DNA from: RBG-13-68-16 sp041494245
GTDB taxonomy: Bacteria; Acidobacteriota; Thermoanaerobaculia; Thermoanaerobaculales; Thermoanaerobaculaceae
Assembly (NCBI GenBank): GCA_041494245.1
Contig: JBGQAK010000013.1
Location: 1-64,000, forward strand
Length of the DNA stretch: 64,000 nucleotides
Direction: 5' to 3'
Part shown: positions 1 to 7,022 of the stretch, piece after piece
Layout: each line of letters opens with the position of its first letter
Numbering within the stretch: the stretch's first letter is position 1
Made by a program: the position numbers and the translations under genes
Notes under the pieces: model-generated
Seen by the model: the letters and a program-made list of their open reading frames with translations, nothing else
What the model was told of the DNA's origin: nothing
Databases searched by the model: none

Positions 1-396
1 AAACATGCCGGATGCCAGAGCACGACCGGTCTCAATTGTCCGCTGTTCGCTGTCCGCCCAGAGAAAGAGGTGCGCCGCATCTTCACAGCCCTTCACGCTC
101 AGCAACCCTAGGTGCGACAGGTACGCCCGATCGTACGCGCCGAAAAGCTCCATGAGGGCCTTGCCATGCGGCGTGAGATCCCCGGGCGGGACACCCCAAT
201 CCGGCCATGCCTCGGTCGAATACTGGTTGAGCCGGTCCGTCTTCCATGTCGGGGAACGAACGCCATGACGGCTCAAGATCACGACGAACCTAAGTTCCGC
301 GGCGGGCGGCGGAGCTACTTGGGCACAGACGGTCACCGCGCCCGAGCAGACAAACACGGCAGCCAGTATCCACGGCTCAACTCTTTTCAGGTTCAT
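1..396 (-). CDS. AppA-type histidine acid phosphatase (phytase), 3' part outside window
   Basis: The first 132 codons are present and the gene runs off the left edge. Residues 1-25 form a signal peptide ending near VCAQ, so the enzyme is exported, probably to the periplasm. The active-site signature RHGVRSP lies at residues 43-49; His44 would be the phosphorylated nucleophile. Further family marks are AWPDW (63-67), DLTPHG (73-78) and a WADSEQRTIETG stretch (113-124), which match the E. coli AppA/Agp 4-phytase branch closely. The ATG at 396 has a strong Shine-Dalgarno (AAAGGAGA). The family removes phosphate from phytate and other phosphomonoesters. It lies downstream of iolM on the same strand beside an inositol catabolic locus, which favours phytase over general acid phosphatase. 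The catalytic HD motif near the C-terminus is outside the window, so completeness is unproven. Confidence 0.88.
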   Translation of the reverse strand, partial: MNLKRVEPWILAAVFVCSGAVTVCAQVAPPPAAELRFVVILSRHGVRSPTWKTDRLNQYSTEAWPDWGVPPGDLTPHGKALMELFGAYDRAYLSHLGLLSVKGCEDAAHLFLWADSEQRTIETGRALASGMF

Positions 397-460
397 TCGG
401 AGTCTCCTTTCTCAGCTTGGGTGATGGTGCCCCCGCCGTCGAGCTCCTCCACAGGGGGAA

Positions 461-492
461 AGCCCAGCCTGGCAGGCTCGCCAGGCTGGGCT
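461..492 (-). terminator. Strong hairpin, likely terminator or attenuator after iolM
   Basis: A perfect 13-bp stem (AGCCCAGCCTGGC and its complement) encloses a 6-nt loop. On the minus strand it follows the iolM stop by about 60 nt and is trailed by TTTCCCCC, a weak T tract. It would at least partly separate iolM from the downstream phytase gene, or protect the 3' end of the iolM message. Confidence 0.6.
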
Positions 493-554
493 CCATGCGG
501 CCTGTTGCATCGTGCTATAAGTCGTCTTCCACCGCTCCAGCAAGATCGCCGGCG

Positions 555-1754
555 CTACCGGAAGTCCACGCATGTGATCTTGACCTCGGTGCGGTTCGTG
601 CGCAGCAGGGCTATGTTCTCAGGGACCTCGTCGAGCTTGATCTTCTTCGTGATTATCGGGGTCATGTCCATCCCCGCCGCCATCGCGTCGATCACGTGCG
701 GAAACGTCCCGTGGCCCGAGTGCCCCTGCGACCCGACGATCTGCGCACGGCGCACCTGGAGAACCTCACCCGTCACCGGCATCTTCGCGTCGGCCCGGGC
801 GACGACCACGACCGTGGAGTTGAGCGTTCTCCCCTCCCAGATCGTCTGTTCGATGGCGGGGTAGACGATTGTCGGCAAGCCCGTGGCCTCGAGGTAGAGC
901 TTGGCCCCCATACCATCGGTCAACTGCAGCACGCGCTCGGCGAAGTTCTCCTTGGTGGGATCGATCACGTGGTCCGCGCCCATGATCTTGCCGAGCTTCT
1001 GGCGCGTGGGTTCGGTCTCCGAGAGAATCACCGTGGATGCCCCCTGGGTCTTCATGATCCTGAGCGCCGCCATGCCGATCGGTCCACCACCGCAAATCAC
1101 CACGTTGTCGCCGGGGCGAACGCCCCCACCCCACTGGATCATGGCGGTGTAGGCGACCGAGGTCGGTTCGATCAGCGAGCCGGCGAGGAAGATGTCGTCC
1201 CCCTTGTAGGCGCGGCGCAGCGGCTCCAGGCTCCAGACCAGGCGCGACGGCACGACGATGTAGCGGGCAAACCCCCCGTTCACGTTGAAACCGATCTCGT
1301 CGAGCTTCTCGCAGTGGTTGGGCAGCCCGTCCGCGCACGGCCGGCACCTGGCGCACCACACCATTTCCTCGCTGCAGACGGGTTCGCCGCCTTTGAACGG
1401 CTTCATCGTCCTCTTGTCGAGGGCGTTTTTGCCGCCCTTGACGACAACGCCGGCCACCTCGTGGCCCAGGATCGTTGGGAAGCCGGTGAGGCCGGGATAG
1501 AAGATGTACCCGTCATCGGTGGCCTGGTTCATGTGAATGTCGGAGCCGCAGATCCCGACCGCCTTCATCTCGATCAACACCTCGTCGTCCTTCGGCTCCG
1601 GGACCGGGTGCTCGTCGATCGACAACTTCGGGTTCTTCCAGACCTTGCTGCCGAGGTAGGTCTGCTTCCCCTCGATGTCCTTGGCGCCCAGTTTGAACCC
1701 CGGTTTCGGCCGCCACTCCGCGTGAAGCGTCACACCCCGCATCGTCGTGAGCAT
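555..1754 (-). CDS. iolM: Scyllo-inosose 3-dehydrogenase (Zn-dependent MDR)
   Basis: A 399-aa medium-chain zinc dehydrogenase. Catalytic zinc ligands are Cys69 (GICGSD) and His98-Glu99 (GHE). The structural zinc uses Cys134, Cys137, Cys140 and Cys148. The nucleotide-binding turn GGGPIG is near residue 222. Along its length it closely resembles Thermotoga maritima TM0412 (IolM): shared N-terminal insertions (LGAKDIEGK, YPGLTGFP), EEMVWCARCRPC and the C-terminal VGSQGHSGHGTFP block. IolM oxidises 2-keto-myo-inositol (scyllo-inosose) to the diketo-inositol that IolN hydrolyses; iolN lies 20 kb away in the same locus. The ATG at 1754 follows AGGAAGAG. It is transcribed divergently from the ABC importer across three LacI-type operators, so induction with inositol is expected. 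Assignment is by recalled similarity plus gene context; a general sorbitol-type dehydrogenase is less likely. Confidence 0.9.
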   Translation of the reverse strand: MLTTMRGVTLHAEWRPKPGFKLGAKDIEGKQTYLGSKVWKNPKLSIDEHPVPEPKDDEVLIEMKAVGICGSDIHMNQATDDGYIFYPGLTGFPTILGHEVAGVVVKGGKNALDKRTMKPFKGGEPVCSEEMVWCARCRPCADGLPNHCEKLDEIGFNVNGGFARYIVVPSRLVWSLEPLRRAYKGDDIFLAGSLIEPTSVAYTAMIQWGGGVRPGDNVVICGGGPIGMAALRIMKTQGASTVILSETEPTRQKLGKIMGADHVIDPTKENFAERVLQLTDGMGAKLYLEATGLPTIVYPAIEQTIWEGRTLNSTVVVVARADAKMPVTGEVLQVRRAQIVGSQGHSGHGTFPHVIDAMAAGMDMTPIITKKIKLDEVPENIALLRTNRTEVKITCVDFR

Positions 1755-1788
1755 AGTTTCTCTTCCTTTCGTCGGTCCCCAAGGCTCG

Positions 1789-1806
1789 TTTTGGAACGTT
1801 CCAAAA
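1789..1806. promoter_or_regulatory. LacI-family operator (perfect 18-bp palindrome)
   Basis: TTTTGGAACGTTCCAAAA, a perfect palindrome with the central CG typical of LacI/GalR operators. It lies 35 bp upstream of the iolM start codon and is the best of eight related sites in the locus. Confidence 0.8.
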
Positions 1807-1872
1807 CCATCCCCAATGAAATAGCCTCCACACCCGCTTCCTTACCGCAACAGGTGCCTATATATCCTCCTC

Positions 1873-1884
1873 TAGAACGTTCCG
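1873..1884. promoter_or_regulatory. LacI-family operator (degenerate)
   Basis: TAGAACGTTCCG, matching the TGGAACGTTCCA core at 10 of 12 positions; between iolM and the ABC importer. Confidence 0.65.
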
Positions 1885-1916
1885 GCTTGCACCTTCGCAA
1901 CTCGCGCGGTATGATT

Positions 1917-1928
1917 CGGAGCGTTCCA
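1917..1928. promoter_or_regulatory. LacI-family operator (degenerate)
   Basis: CGGAGCGTTCCA, 10 of 12 matches to the core. Its flank (ATGATTCGGAGCGTTCCA) reads the same as the site inside the lacI leader on the other strand, so the two promoters share sequence beyond the operator. Confidence 0.65.
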
Positions 1929-2097
1929 AAAGGAATGTAATGACTCAACGGAACGATGTCAAGTCTCACCCTTCAGCGCCGTCGCGAGTAGCCCACCGAG
2001 AGTTGAGGGATCCTCGCAACTCACCACCGCTTCTTTTCGGACGACGGTCCGGAAGCCAGGCTCATCCGCACGAGAGCTCTGAGAATGGGGAAGGCGC

Positions 2098-4056
2098 ATG
2101 ATCCGTCATTTCTCCGCCCGCCTACAGACGCTCTTCGTGCTGATCGGGGTGGCGCTCCTTTTCGGCATCGCTTCACCCCACTTCCTGGCCACGGACAACT
2201 TGCTCAACGTGATGCAGCAGTCGGCGATCAACGCGATCCTCGGCATCGGCCTGACGTTCGTGATCATCTCGGGGGGCATTGACCTCTCGGTGGGCTCCAT
2301 CGTGGCGTTGTGCGGCCTCGTGGTTGCCGACCTGCTCGTGGCCGGGCAATCCGTCGTGGTCGCCGTCGGTACCGGGCTTCTGGCGGGAGCCGTGTGCGGC
2401 CTGGTCAACGGGCTGATCACCACCCTCGGAAGGATCCCTCCGTTCATCACCACGCTGGGCATGATGCTGATCGCCCGCAGTGCGGCCAAGATCTACTCGG
2501 GGTCCAAACCGATCAGCGGCCTGCCCGGGTCGTTCCGCGCGCTGTCCGGCAACGTCGCAGGCATTCCCGTCCTGGTTCTGATCGTGGCAGTCCTGTACGT
2601 GCTCGCCCACGTCGTGCTGACGCGGACCAAGCTGGGCCGCTACAGCTACGCCATCGGTGGCAACGAGCAGGCAGCATGGCTCTCAGGGGTTCGGGTGGGC
2701 CGCTACAAGGTGGCGGTTTACACCCTGTCCGGGCTGATGGCCGGTGTGGCGGCGGTGCTGATGACCTCGCGGCTCAACGCCGCCTCGCCGCTCTCCGGTG
2801 AGATGTACGAGCTGTACGCCATCGCTGCGGCAGTCATCGGGGGGGTGAGCCTGATGGGCGGCGAGGGAGGTGTTCTAGGCACGCTGGTCGGCGCGCTGAT
2901 CATGGGCACGCTGCGCAACGGTTTGAACGCCCTGAACGTCCCATCTGCCCTGGAAGGCATGGTGGTGGGCGGGGTGCTCGTGGCGGCGGTCGTGTTCGAC
3001 CGCGCCCGGCACCGCGCTGCAGGGGTCGAGGCGCGCAAAGGCTGGACGCGCTACCGCAAGCTCGTGCTCGCGGGCACCGGCGCGGTGGCGGTCGTGGCGG
3101 CAACCATCGGGTTCCGGGCCACCTTCAATGCGCCCACGCAGGCGAAGACCTTCACGATCGCCTTCGTTCCCAAGGCCCTGAACTCACCGTTCTGGGCGGA
3201 GATGCAACAGGCGGCCGAACGCGAAGCTGCCGCCCAGAGGGTCCGTCTCGTCTCGCTCGCGGCAGACCGCGAGACGGACGTGGAACGGCAGTACCAGATC
3301 ATCGAGAACCTGATCCAGCAGAAGGTGGACGCCATCCTGCTGGCGCCGGCCGGCTCCAAGGAACTCGTCCCGGCGATCCGCAAGGCCAACGACGCGGGCA
3401 TCCCGGTGTTGATTCTCGACACACGGATCGATCAAGGAGCGGCTGAGTCGATGGGAGCCAGGGTGCTCACCTTCATCGGCTCGGATAACTTCGAAGGCGG
3501 CGCCGTGGCCGGTCGCTATCTTGCGGACAAGTTGGGCGGAAAGGGGAACGTGGCGATCATCGAGGGGATCTCGGGGCATGAGACCGCTGACCGGCGACGC
3601 CTCGGGTTCCTGAAGGGCATCGAGGCCCGCGCTGGCATGCGGGTCGTGGCGAGCCAGACCGCCGACTGGGAGCGGGCCCGTGCCTACACCGTGGCGGAGA
3701 ACCTGCTTCAAGCCCATCCGGACCTCGATGCCATTTTCGCCGCCAACGACGAGATGGCGTTGGGGGCGCTCGAAGCCGTGGCTGCTGCGCGGCGGCTGGG
3801 GCGCGTTGGCGTGATCGGCTTCGATGCGATCCCGGATGCCCTGACCAACATCGGCTCGGGGCGCCTGCTGGGCTCGGTTGCGCAGTTTCCCGGCGAGATG
3901 GGACGCCTGGGTGTGCGCCACGCCGTCGCGCTCCTGCGGGACGGCACCACACCCCCTAGGGAGATCCTCACGCGGGTAGAGATGATCGACCGGCTCAACG
4001 TCGGCTCCTTCGCGAAGAGGGGAACGAAAACCGCGCCCTCGAGGGAGAACCCGTGA
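2098..4056 (+). CDS. Fused sugar/inositol ABC permease and substrate-binding protein
   Basis: A single 652-aa reading frame. Residues 1-300 are a complete RbsC-type permease with the SGGIDLSVGS signature (58-67) and several hydrophobic helices. Residues 321-338 form an extra transmembrane helix, and residues 352-640 are a complete RbsB/type-1 periplasmic binding protein (FVPKALNSPFW start, AANDEMALGALE near the end). These are normally separate proteins with a free, secreted binding protein. Here the sensor domain is tethered to the channel, and the helix would place it in the periplasm. It overlaps the ATPase gene by 4 nt (GTGA). Location between iolM and lacI and the operators point to inositol as substrate; ribose-like sugars are the alternative. 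The fusion looks genuine because one frame runs without interruption and no separate binding-protein gene is present in the window. Confidence 0.9.
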   Translation: MIRHFSARLQTLFVLIGVALLFGIASPHFLATDNLLNVMQQSAINAILGIGLTFVIISGGIDLSVGSIVALCGLVVADLLVAGQSVVVAVGTGLLAGAVCGLVNGLITTLGRIPPFITTLGMMLIARSAAKIYSGSKPISGLPGSFRALSGNVAGIPVLVLIVAVLYVLAHVVLTRTKLGRYSYAIGGNEQAAWLSGVRVGRYKVAVYTLSGLMAGVAAVLMTSRLNAASPLSGEMYELYAIAAAVIGGVSLMGGEGGVLGTLVGALIMGTLRNGLNALNVPSALEGMVVGGVLVAAVVFDRARHRAAGVEARKGWTRYRKLVLAGTGAVAVVAATIGFRATFNAPTQAKTFTIAFVPKALNSPFWAEMQQAAEREAAAQRVRLVSLAADRETDVERQYQIIENLIQQKVDAILLAPAGSKELVPAIRKANDAGIPVLILDTRIDQGAAESMGARVLTFIGSDNFEGGAVAGRYLADKLGGKGNVAIIEGISGHETADRRRLGFLKGIEARAGMRVVASQTADWERARAYTVAENLLQAHPDLDAIFAANDEMALGALEAVAAARRLGRVGVIGFDAIPDALTNIGSGRLLGSVAQFPGEMGRLGVRHAVALLRDGTTPPREILTRVEMIDRLNVGSFAKRGTKTAPSRENP

Positions 4057-5552
4057 CGGGCATGGAGCCGATTCTGCGCATGCGGGGGATCTGCAAACGC
4101 TTCCCCGGCGTGCAGGCTCTCCAGGACGCCGGGCTCGAGGTGCTCCCGGGTGAGGTCCACGTGCTGCTCGGCGAGAACGGCGCCGGCAAGTCGACCCTCA
4201 TGAAGATCCTGTGCGGTCAGTACGCCGCCGACTCGGGCGTCGTGACTTTTGCGGGCCAGGCCATCCGGCCCGCGAGCCCTCTGGAAGCTGAGCTCCGGGG
4301 TCTCGTCATGATCCACCAGGAGCTCAACCTGGTGCCCGGACTGACCGTGGCCGAGAACGTCTTCCTGGGCCATGAGCCCACCCGCGGCGGCCTCATCCGG
4401 AGCGACGCGATGCGTGAGGGCTCGCACCACCTTCTCGCAAAGCTCCGCTGTGACGTGGACCCGGACACACCGGTGGCCGATCTGTCGGTCGCCGAGCAGC
4501 AGCTTGTCGAGATCGCCTGTGCGCTCCGGCAGAGAGCCCGACTGCTGGTGATGGACGAGCCCACGGCGGCGCTCTCCGACACCGAGATCGAGGCCCTGTT
4601 TGACGTGATTCGCTCCTTCTGTCAGGAAGGCGTGCCCGTCATCTACATCTCGCACCGGATGAAGGACATCTTCGCCATCGGCGACCGTGTCACCGTGATG
4701 CGCGACGGGCGTACCGTGGGAACGCGGGAGGTGAAGCAAACGGAGGTGGCCGAACTCATTCACCTCATGGTGGGGCGCACCATCGCCGAGCAGATTCCCA
4801 AGCGCGAGGTGCGCATCGGAGAGGTGGTCTTGCAGGTGGAGGGCCTTGCCCGTGCGGGCGTTCTCTCGCCCGTCAGCCTCTCGGTACGCTCGGGAGAAAT
4901 CCTGGGCGTTGCTGGTCTGATGGGCTCGGGGCGGACGGAGCTGGCTCGAGCCATCTTCGGCGCCGATCCCGCTGACGGTGGCACGGTCCGCGTGACCGGC
5001 CGGACGATATCGGGACGGAATCCATGCGCGTCCATCGCCGCGGGCCTGGGGTTCATCACCGAGGACCGGAAGCGGCAGGGCCTGATGCTGCAGCGCTCAG
5101 TCGGGGAGAACATCACCCTGACCAGCCTGGACGACGTCGCCCGGTTCGGCGTGCTCGATCTGCGCGCCGAGCGCGAGCGGGCCGAAGGGCTGGTCGAGAG
5201 GCTACGAATCCGCCTCGCGTCTCTGGATCAGGAGACCGTCAGCCTCTCTGGCGGGAACCAGCAAAAGGTGGTGCTGGCCCGCTGGCTCGCGGCCCGGTGC
5301 CGGGTGCTGCTCTTCGACGAGCCCACGCGTGGGATCGACGTTGCGGCCAAGGCCGAGATCTACGAGCTGATCGGCGAGCTAGTCGGGCAGGGCGTCGCTG
5401 TGGTGTTGATCACGAGCGAGATGCCGGAGCTGCTCGGCCTGGCCGATCGCGTGGCGGTCATGCACGAGGGCGCGCTCCAGGGCGTCCTGCAGCGCGCCGA
5501 GGCCACCCAGGAGAGGGTCATGCAGCTCGCCTTGGGTCAGTCCCCTTCGTGA
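4053..5552 (+). CDS. Sugar/inositol ABC transporter ATPase (RbsA/MglA type)
   Basis: 499 aa with two ATPase halves, as usual for sugar importers of the CUT2 class. The first half has GENGAGKST (Walker A, about residue 37), the signature LSVAEQQ and LLVMDEPTAAL (Walker B). The second has the degenerate Walker A GLMGSGRTE normal for this family, LSGGNQQK and LLFDEPTRGID. It starts at GTG 4053, overlapping the stop of the fused permease/binding protein; GAGGGAG lies just upstream. A second possible start is ATG 4062. It powers uptake by the upstream fusion protein on the cytoplasmic face. The two genes form a complete importer because the upstream gene supplies both other parts. Confidence 0.93.
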   Translation: MTGMEPILRMRGICKRFPGVQALQDAGLEVLPGEVHVLLGENGAGKSTLMKILCGQYAADSGVVTFAGQAIRPASPLEAELRGLVMIHQELNLVPGLTVAENVFLGHEPTRGGLIRSDAMREGSHHLLAKLRCDVDPDTPVADLSVAEQQLVEIACALRQRARLLVMDEPTAALSDTEIEALFDVIRSFCQEGVPVIYISHRMKDIFAIGDRVTVMRDGRTVGTREVKQTEVAELIHLMVGRTIAEQIPKREVRIGEVVLQVEGLARAGVLSPVSLSVRSGEILGVAGLMGSGRTELARAIFGADPADGGTVRVTGRTISGRNPCASIAAGLGFITEDRKRQGLMLQRSVGENITLTSLDDVARFGVLDLRAERERAEGLVERLRIRLASLDQETVSLSGGNQQKVVLARWLAARCRVLLFDEPTRGIDVAAKAEIYELIGELVGQGVAVVLITSEMPELLGLADRVAVMHEGALQGVLQRAEATQERVMQLALGQSPS

Positions 5553-5602
5553 TCCGGCACGCCGTGTCGGCTTGAGTCACGGCCCGAACGATCGTGGGGG
5601 GC

Positions 5603-6658
5603 TCAGGCCAGTGCTTTCAGGTTCCGGGGAGGCGGCCCTGTCGAGGAGCGCACTACGAGGGTCGGCGCGTGGACCTCGTGCCGGGGCGTGGACCGCTTCC
5701 CCTCGATGCGCTCGATGAGGCACTCGACCCCGAGCCGACCGTTGTCCGCCCCGAACTGGTGGACGCTCGTGAGCGAGATCTGATGAAGCGCCGCCAGCGA
5801 GGTGTTGTCGTAGCCGACAACGGAGACGTCGGTGGGGGTGTGCAGTCCGGCCTCCTCGAGCGCCCTCAGCGCGCCGATTGCGGAAATGTCGTTGGCGGCG
5901 AAGATCGCAGTGGGGAGCGGGGAGCTCTTGAGGAACTCGCGGGCGCCGCGGTAGCCGCCCTCCTCGGTGAACGCTCCCTCGATGGTGAGGGTGTTGTGCC
6001 CCAGGCCCAGCCGCTGCATGGCGCGCAGATACCCTTCTCGGCGCACGCTGGCTCCGGCACCGCTTCCGCCGTCGATGTGGGCGATGCGGGTATGCCCCAG
6101 GCCGGCGAGGTGCTCGACCGCGAGGCTGGCACCGGCGATGTTGTCGTTCGTGACGCTGTCGCTGCAGGTGGCGGAGGTGTCGCGGTTAAGCACAACGACC
6201 GGCAGCACGCGGCAGGCACGCTCGATGATCGCGTCGTCAACGCGCGGGGCTGCAAGGATGAGACCGTCCGCTCGCAGCTCGAGGAGGCTCTCGATTGCGG
6301 CCTCCTCCAGCTTCGGCACGCAGTCACCGGTGTTGAACAGCACGCGGTAGCCCAGCTCCTCGGCCCGCATCTGAATTCCGGACACCACATCGCCGAAGAA
6401 CGGGTTGCGGAGGTCCGAGATCATCACTCCGAGCATCCGGGTGCGGCGTTCCACCAAGCTGCGGGCGATCACGTTCGGGCGGTAGTTGAGATCCTCGATG
6501 GCTTTCAGTACCGCTTCCCGGTTCTTTGGGCTGACGCCGTCCTCTCCCCGGATCACCATTGAGACGAGAGACTTGGAGACGCGAGCCTTGCGGGCGACGT
6601 CCAGGATCGTGGGCCCGGATTGCGACGAGGTTGGCTTGACACCGTTCGGTTTTGGCAT
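5603..6658 (-). CDS. LacI-family repressor of the inositol/phytate locus
   Basis: 351 aa. The N-terminal helix-turn-helix spans residues 17-37 (TILDVARKARVSKSLVS) and the hinge helix is LNYRPNVIARSL (57-68). The rest is a periplasmic-binding-protein fold for effector binding and dimerisation. The start is ATG 6658 because it follows AGGGA at the right distance; an in-frame TTG further upstream would place the operator inside the gene. A TGGAACGCTCCG operator lies 12 bp upstream, so autoregulation is expected. Seven related sites in the window occur only in the iolM/ABC, receptor 1 and receptor 3 promoters. The effector is not visible in sequence; inositol or an inositol derivative is inferred from the target genes. 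It converges with the ABC ATPase gene. Confidence 0.92.
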   Translation of the reverse strand: MPKPNGVKPTSSQSGPTILDVARKARVSKSLVSMVIRGEDGVSPKNREAVLKAIEDLNYRPNVIARSLVERRTRMLGVMISDLRNPFFGDVVSGIQMRAEELGYRVLFNTGDCVPKLEEAAIESLLELRADGLILAAPRVDDAIIERACRVLPVVVLNRDTSATCSDSVTNDNIAGASLAVEHLAGLGHTRIAHIDGGSGAGASVRREGYLRAMQRLGLGHNTLTIEGAFTEEGGYRGAREFLKSSPLPTAIFAANDISAIGALRALEEAGLHTPTDVSVVGYDNTSLAALHQISLTSVHQFGADNGRLGVECLIERIEGKRSTPRHEVHAPTLVVRSSTGPPPRNLKALA

Positions 6659-6669
6659 TAGATTCCCTG

Positions 6670-6681
6670 TGGAACGCTCCG
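6670..6681. promoter_or_regulatory. LacI-family operator in the lacI leader
   Basis: TGGAACGCTCCG, 10 of 12 matches to the core, 12 bp upstream of the lacI start codon; suited to autorepression. Confidence 0.7.
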
Positions 6682-6725
6682 AATCATAGCGCAAGCTCTC
6701 TGCTGGTTCAACTTGGTGCTCAAGC

Positions 6726-6737
6726 TGGAACGTTCTA
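6726..6737. promoter_or_regulatory. LacI-family operator
   Basis: TGGAACGTTCTA, 11 of 12 matches to the core, between lacI and receptor 1. Confidence 0.72.
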
Positions 6738-6806
6738 AGTGGACGCTACGGCACCGCCCAGCGCGGCTTGGAAGAGGGAAGGGAGGCGAGTTCTTAGGGC
6801 GGGTAT

Positions 6807-6818
6807 TGGAACGTTCCA
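6807..6818. promoter_or_regulatory. LacI-family operator (perfect core)
   Basis: TGGAACGTTCCA, a perfect 12-bp palindrome 81 bp after the 6726 site (centre to centre), upstream of the receptor-1 leader ORF. The spacing resembles the pair upstream of receptor 3 (82 bp). Confidence 0.78.
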
Positions 6819-6899
6819 TTTCCGGCTCGGAGCACGACAGATACGGAGCGGATCGGCCGTGCGTGGGCCACAACGAACGTGCAAGGAGGAGAGGAGATG

Positions 6900-7022
6900 A
6901 TGGCGTCCTCGCACAAGAACCGAAGTTGGATCATTCCGTTTCTCATCGCTGGGCTTGCCTCCCCTTCTGGCGTCGCCCAGGCGCAGAGAGACAGCGGTGT
7001 CTTGAAGGAGGAACAGGCATGA
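6900..7022 (+). CDS. 40-aa leader ORF, detached signal-peptide relic, coupled to receptor 1
   Basis: ATG at 6900 (tandem ATG at 6897) behind GGAGGAGAGGAG. It encodes a signal-peptide-like product beginning MASSHKNRSWIIPFLIAG and ending QAQRDSGVLKEEQA. The stop overlaps the receptor-1 start as ATGA, and the receptor ribosome site AAGGAGGA lies inside the ORF, so translation would be coupled. The first half is nearly the same as the true N-terminus of receptor 3, which suggests a relic signal peptide left when receptor 1 gained a new one. Whether the peptide is made is unknown. Confidence 0.5.
   Translation: MASSHKNRSWIIPFLIAGLASPSGVAQAQRDSGVLKEEQA

Larger units (their letters stand above)
1755..2097. 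promoter_or_regulatory. Divergent iolM / ABC-importer control region
   Basis: 343 bp with no gene. It separates iolM (minus) from the fused ABC transporter gene (plus) and holds three LacI-type palindromes at 1789, 1873 and 1917. Their centres are about 80 and 44 bp apart, a layout that would allow multi-site repression of both promoters. GGGGAAGG before the ATG at 2098 is a good Shine-Dalgarno. No other structure was seen. Confidence 0.75.
6659..7018. promoter_or_regulatory. lacI / receptor-1 divergent control region with leader ORF
   Basis: 360 bp between lacI (minus) and receptor 1 (plus). It holds three operators (6670, 6726, 6807) and a 40-codon leader ORF. Sections of it recur upstream of receptor 3 (about 12905-13180): the segment around CACCGCCC...GCGGCTTGGAAG, the TGGAACGTTCCAT-TTCCGG box and the leader sequence are recognisably the same. 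Confidence 0.7.

Noticed and set aside
1789..1806. Reading the palindrome as a LexA box (GAAC...GTTC).
   Set aside because: The half-sites directly abut (GAACGTTC) instead of being spaced by four bases, no lexA or SOS gene is nearby, and all copies fall in the LacI-linked locus.
6713..7018. Extension of receptor 1 upstream to 6713 in the same frame.
   Set aside because: The extension covers two operators, has no signal peptide and is replaced by a clear ribosome site and signal peptide at 7019.
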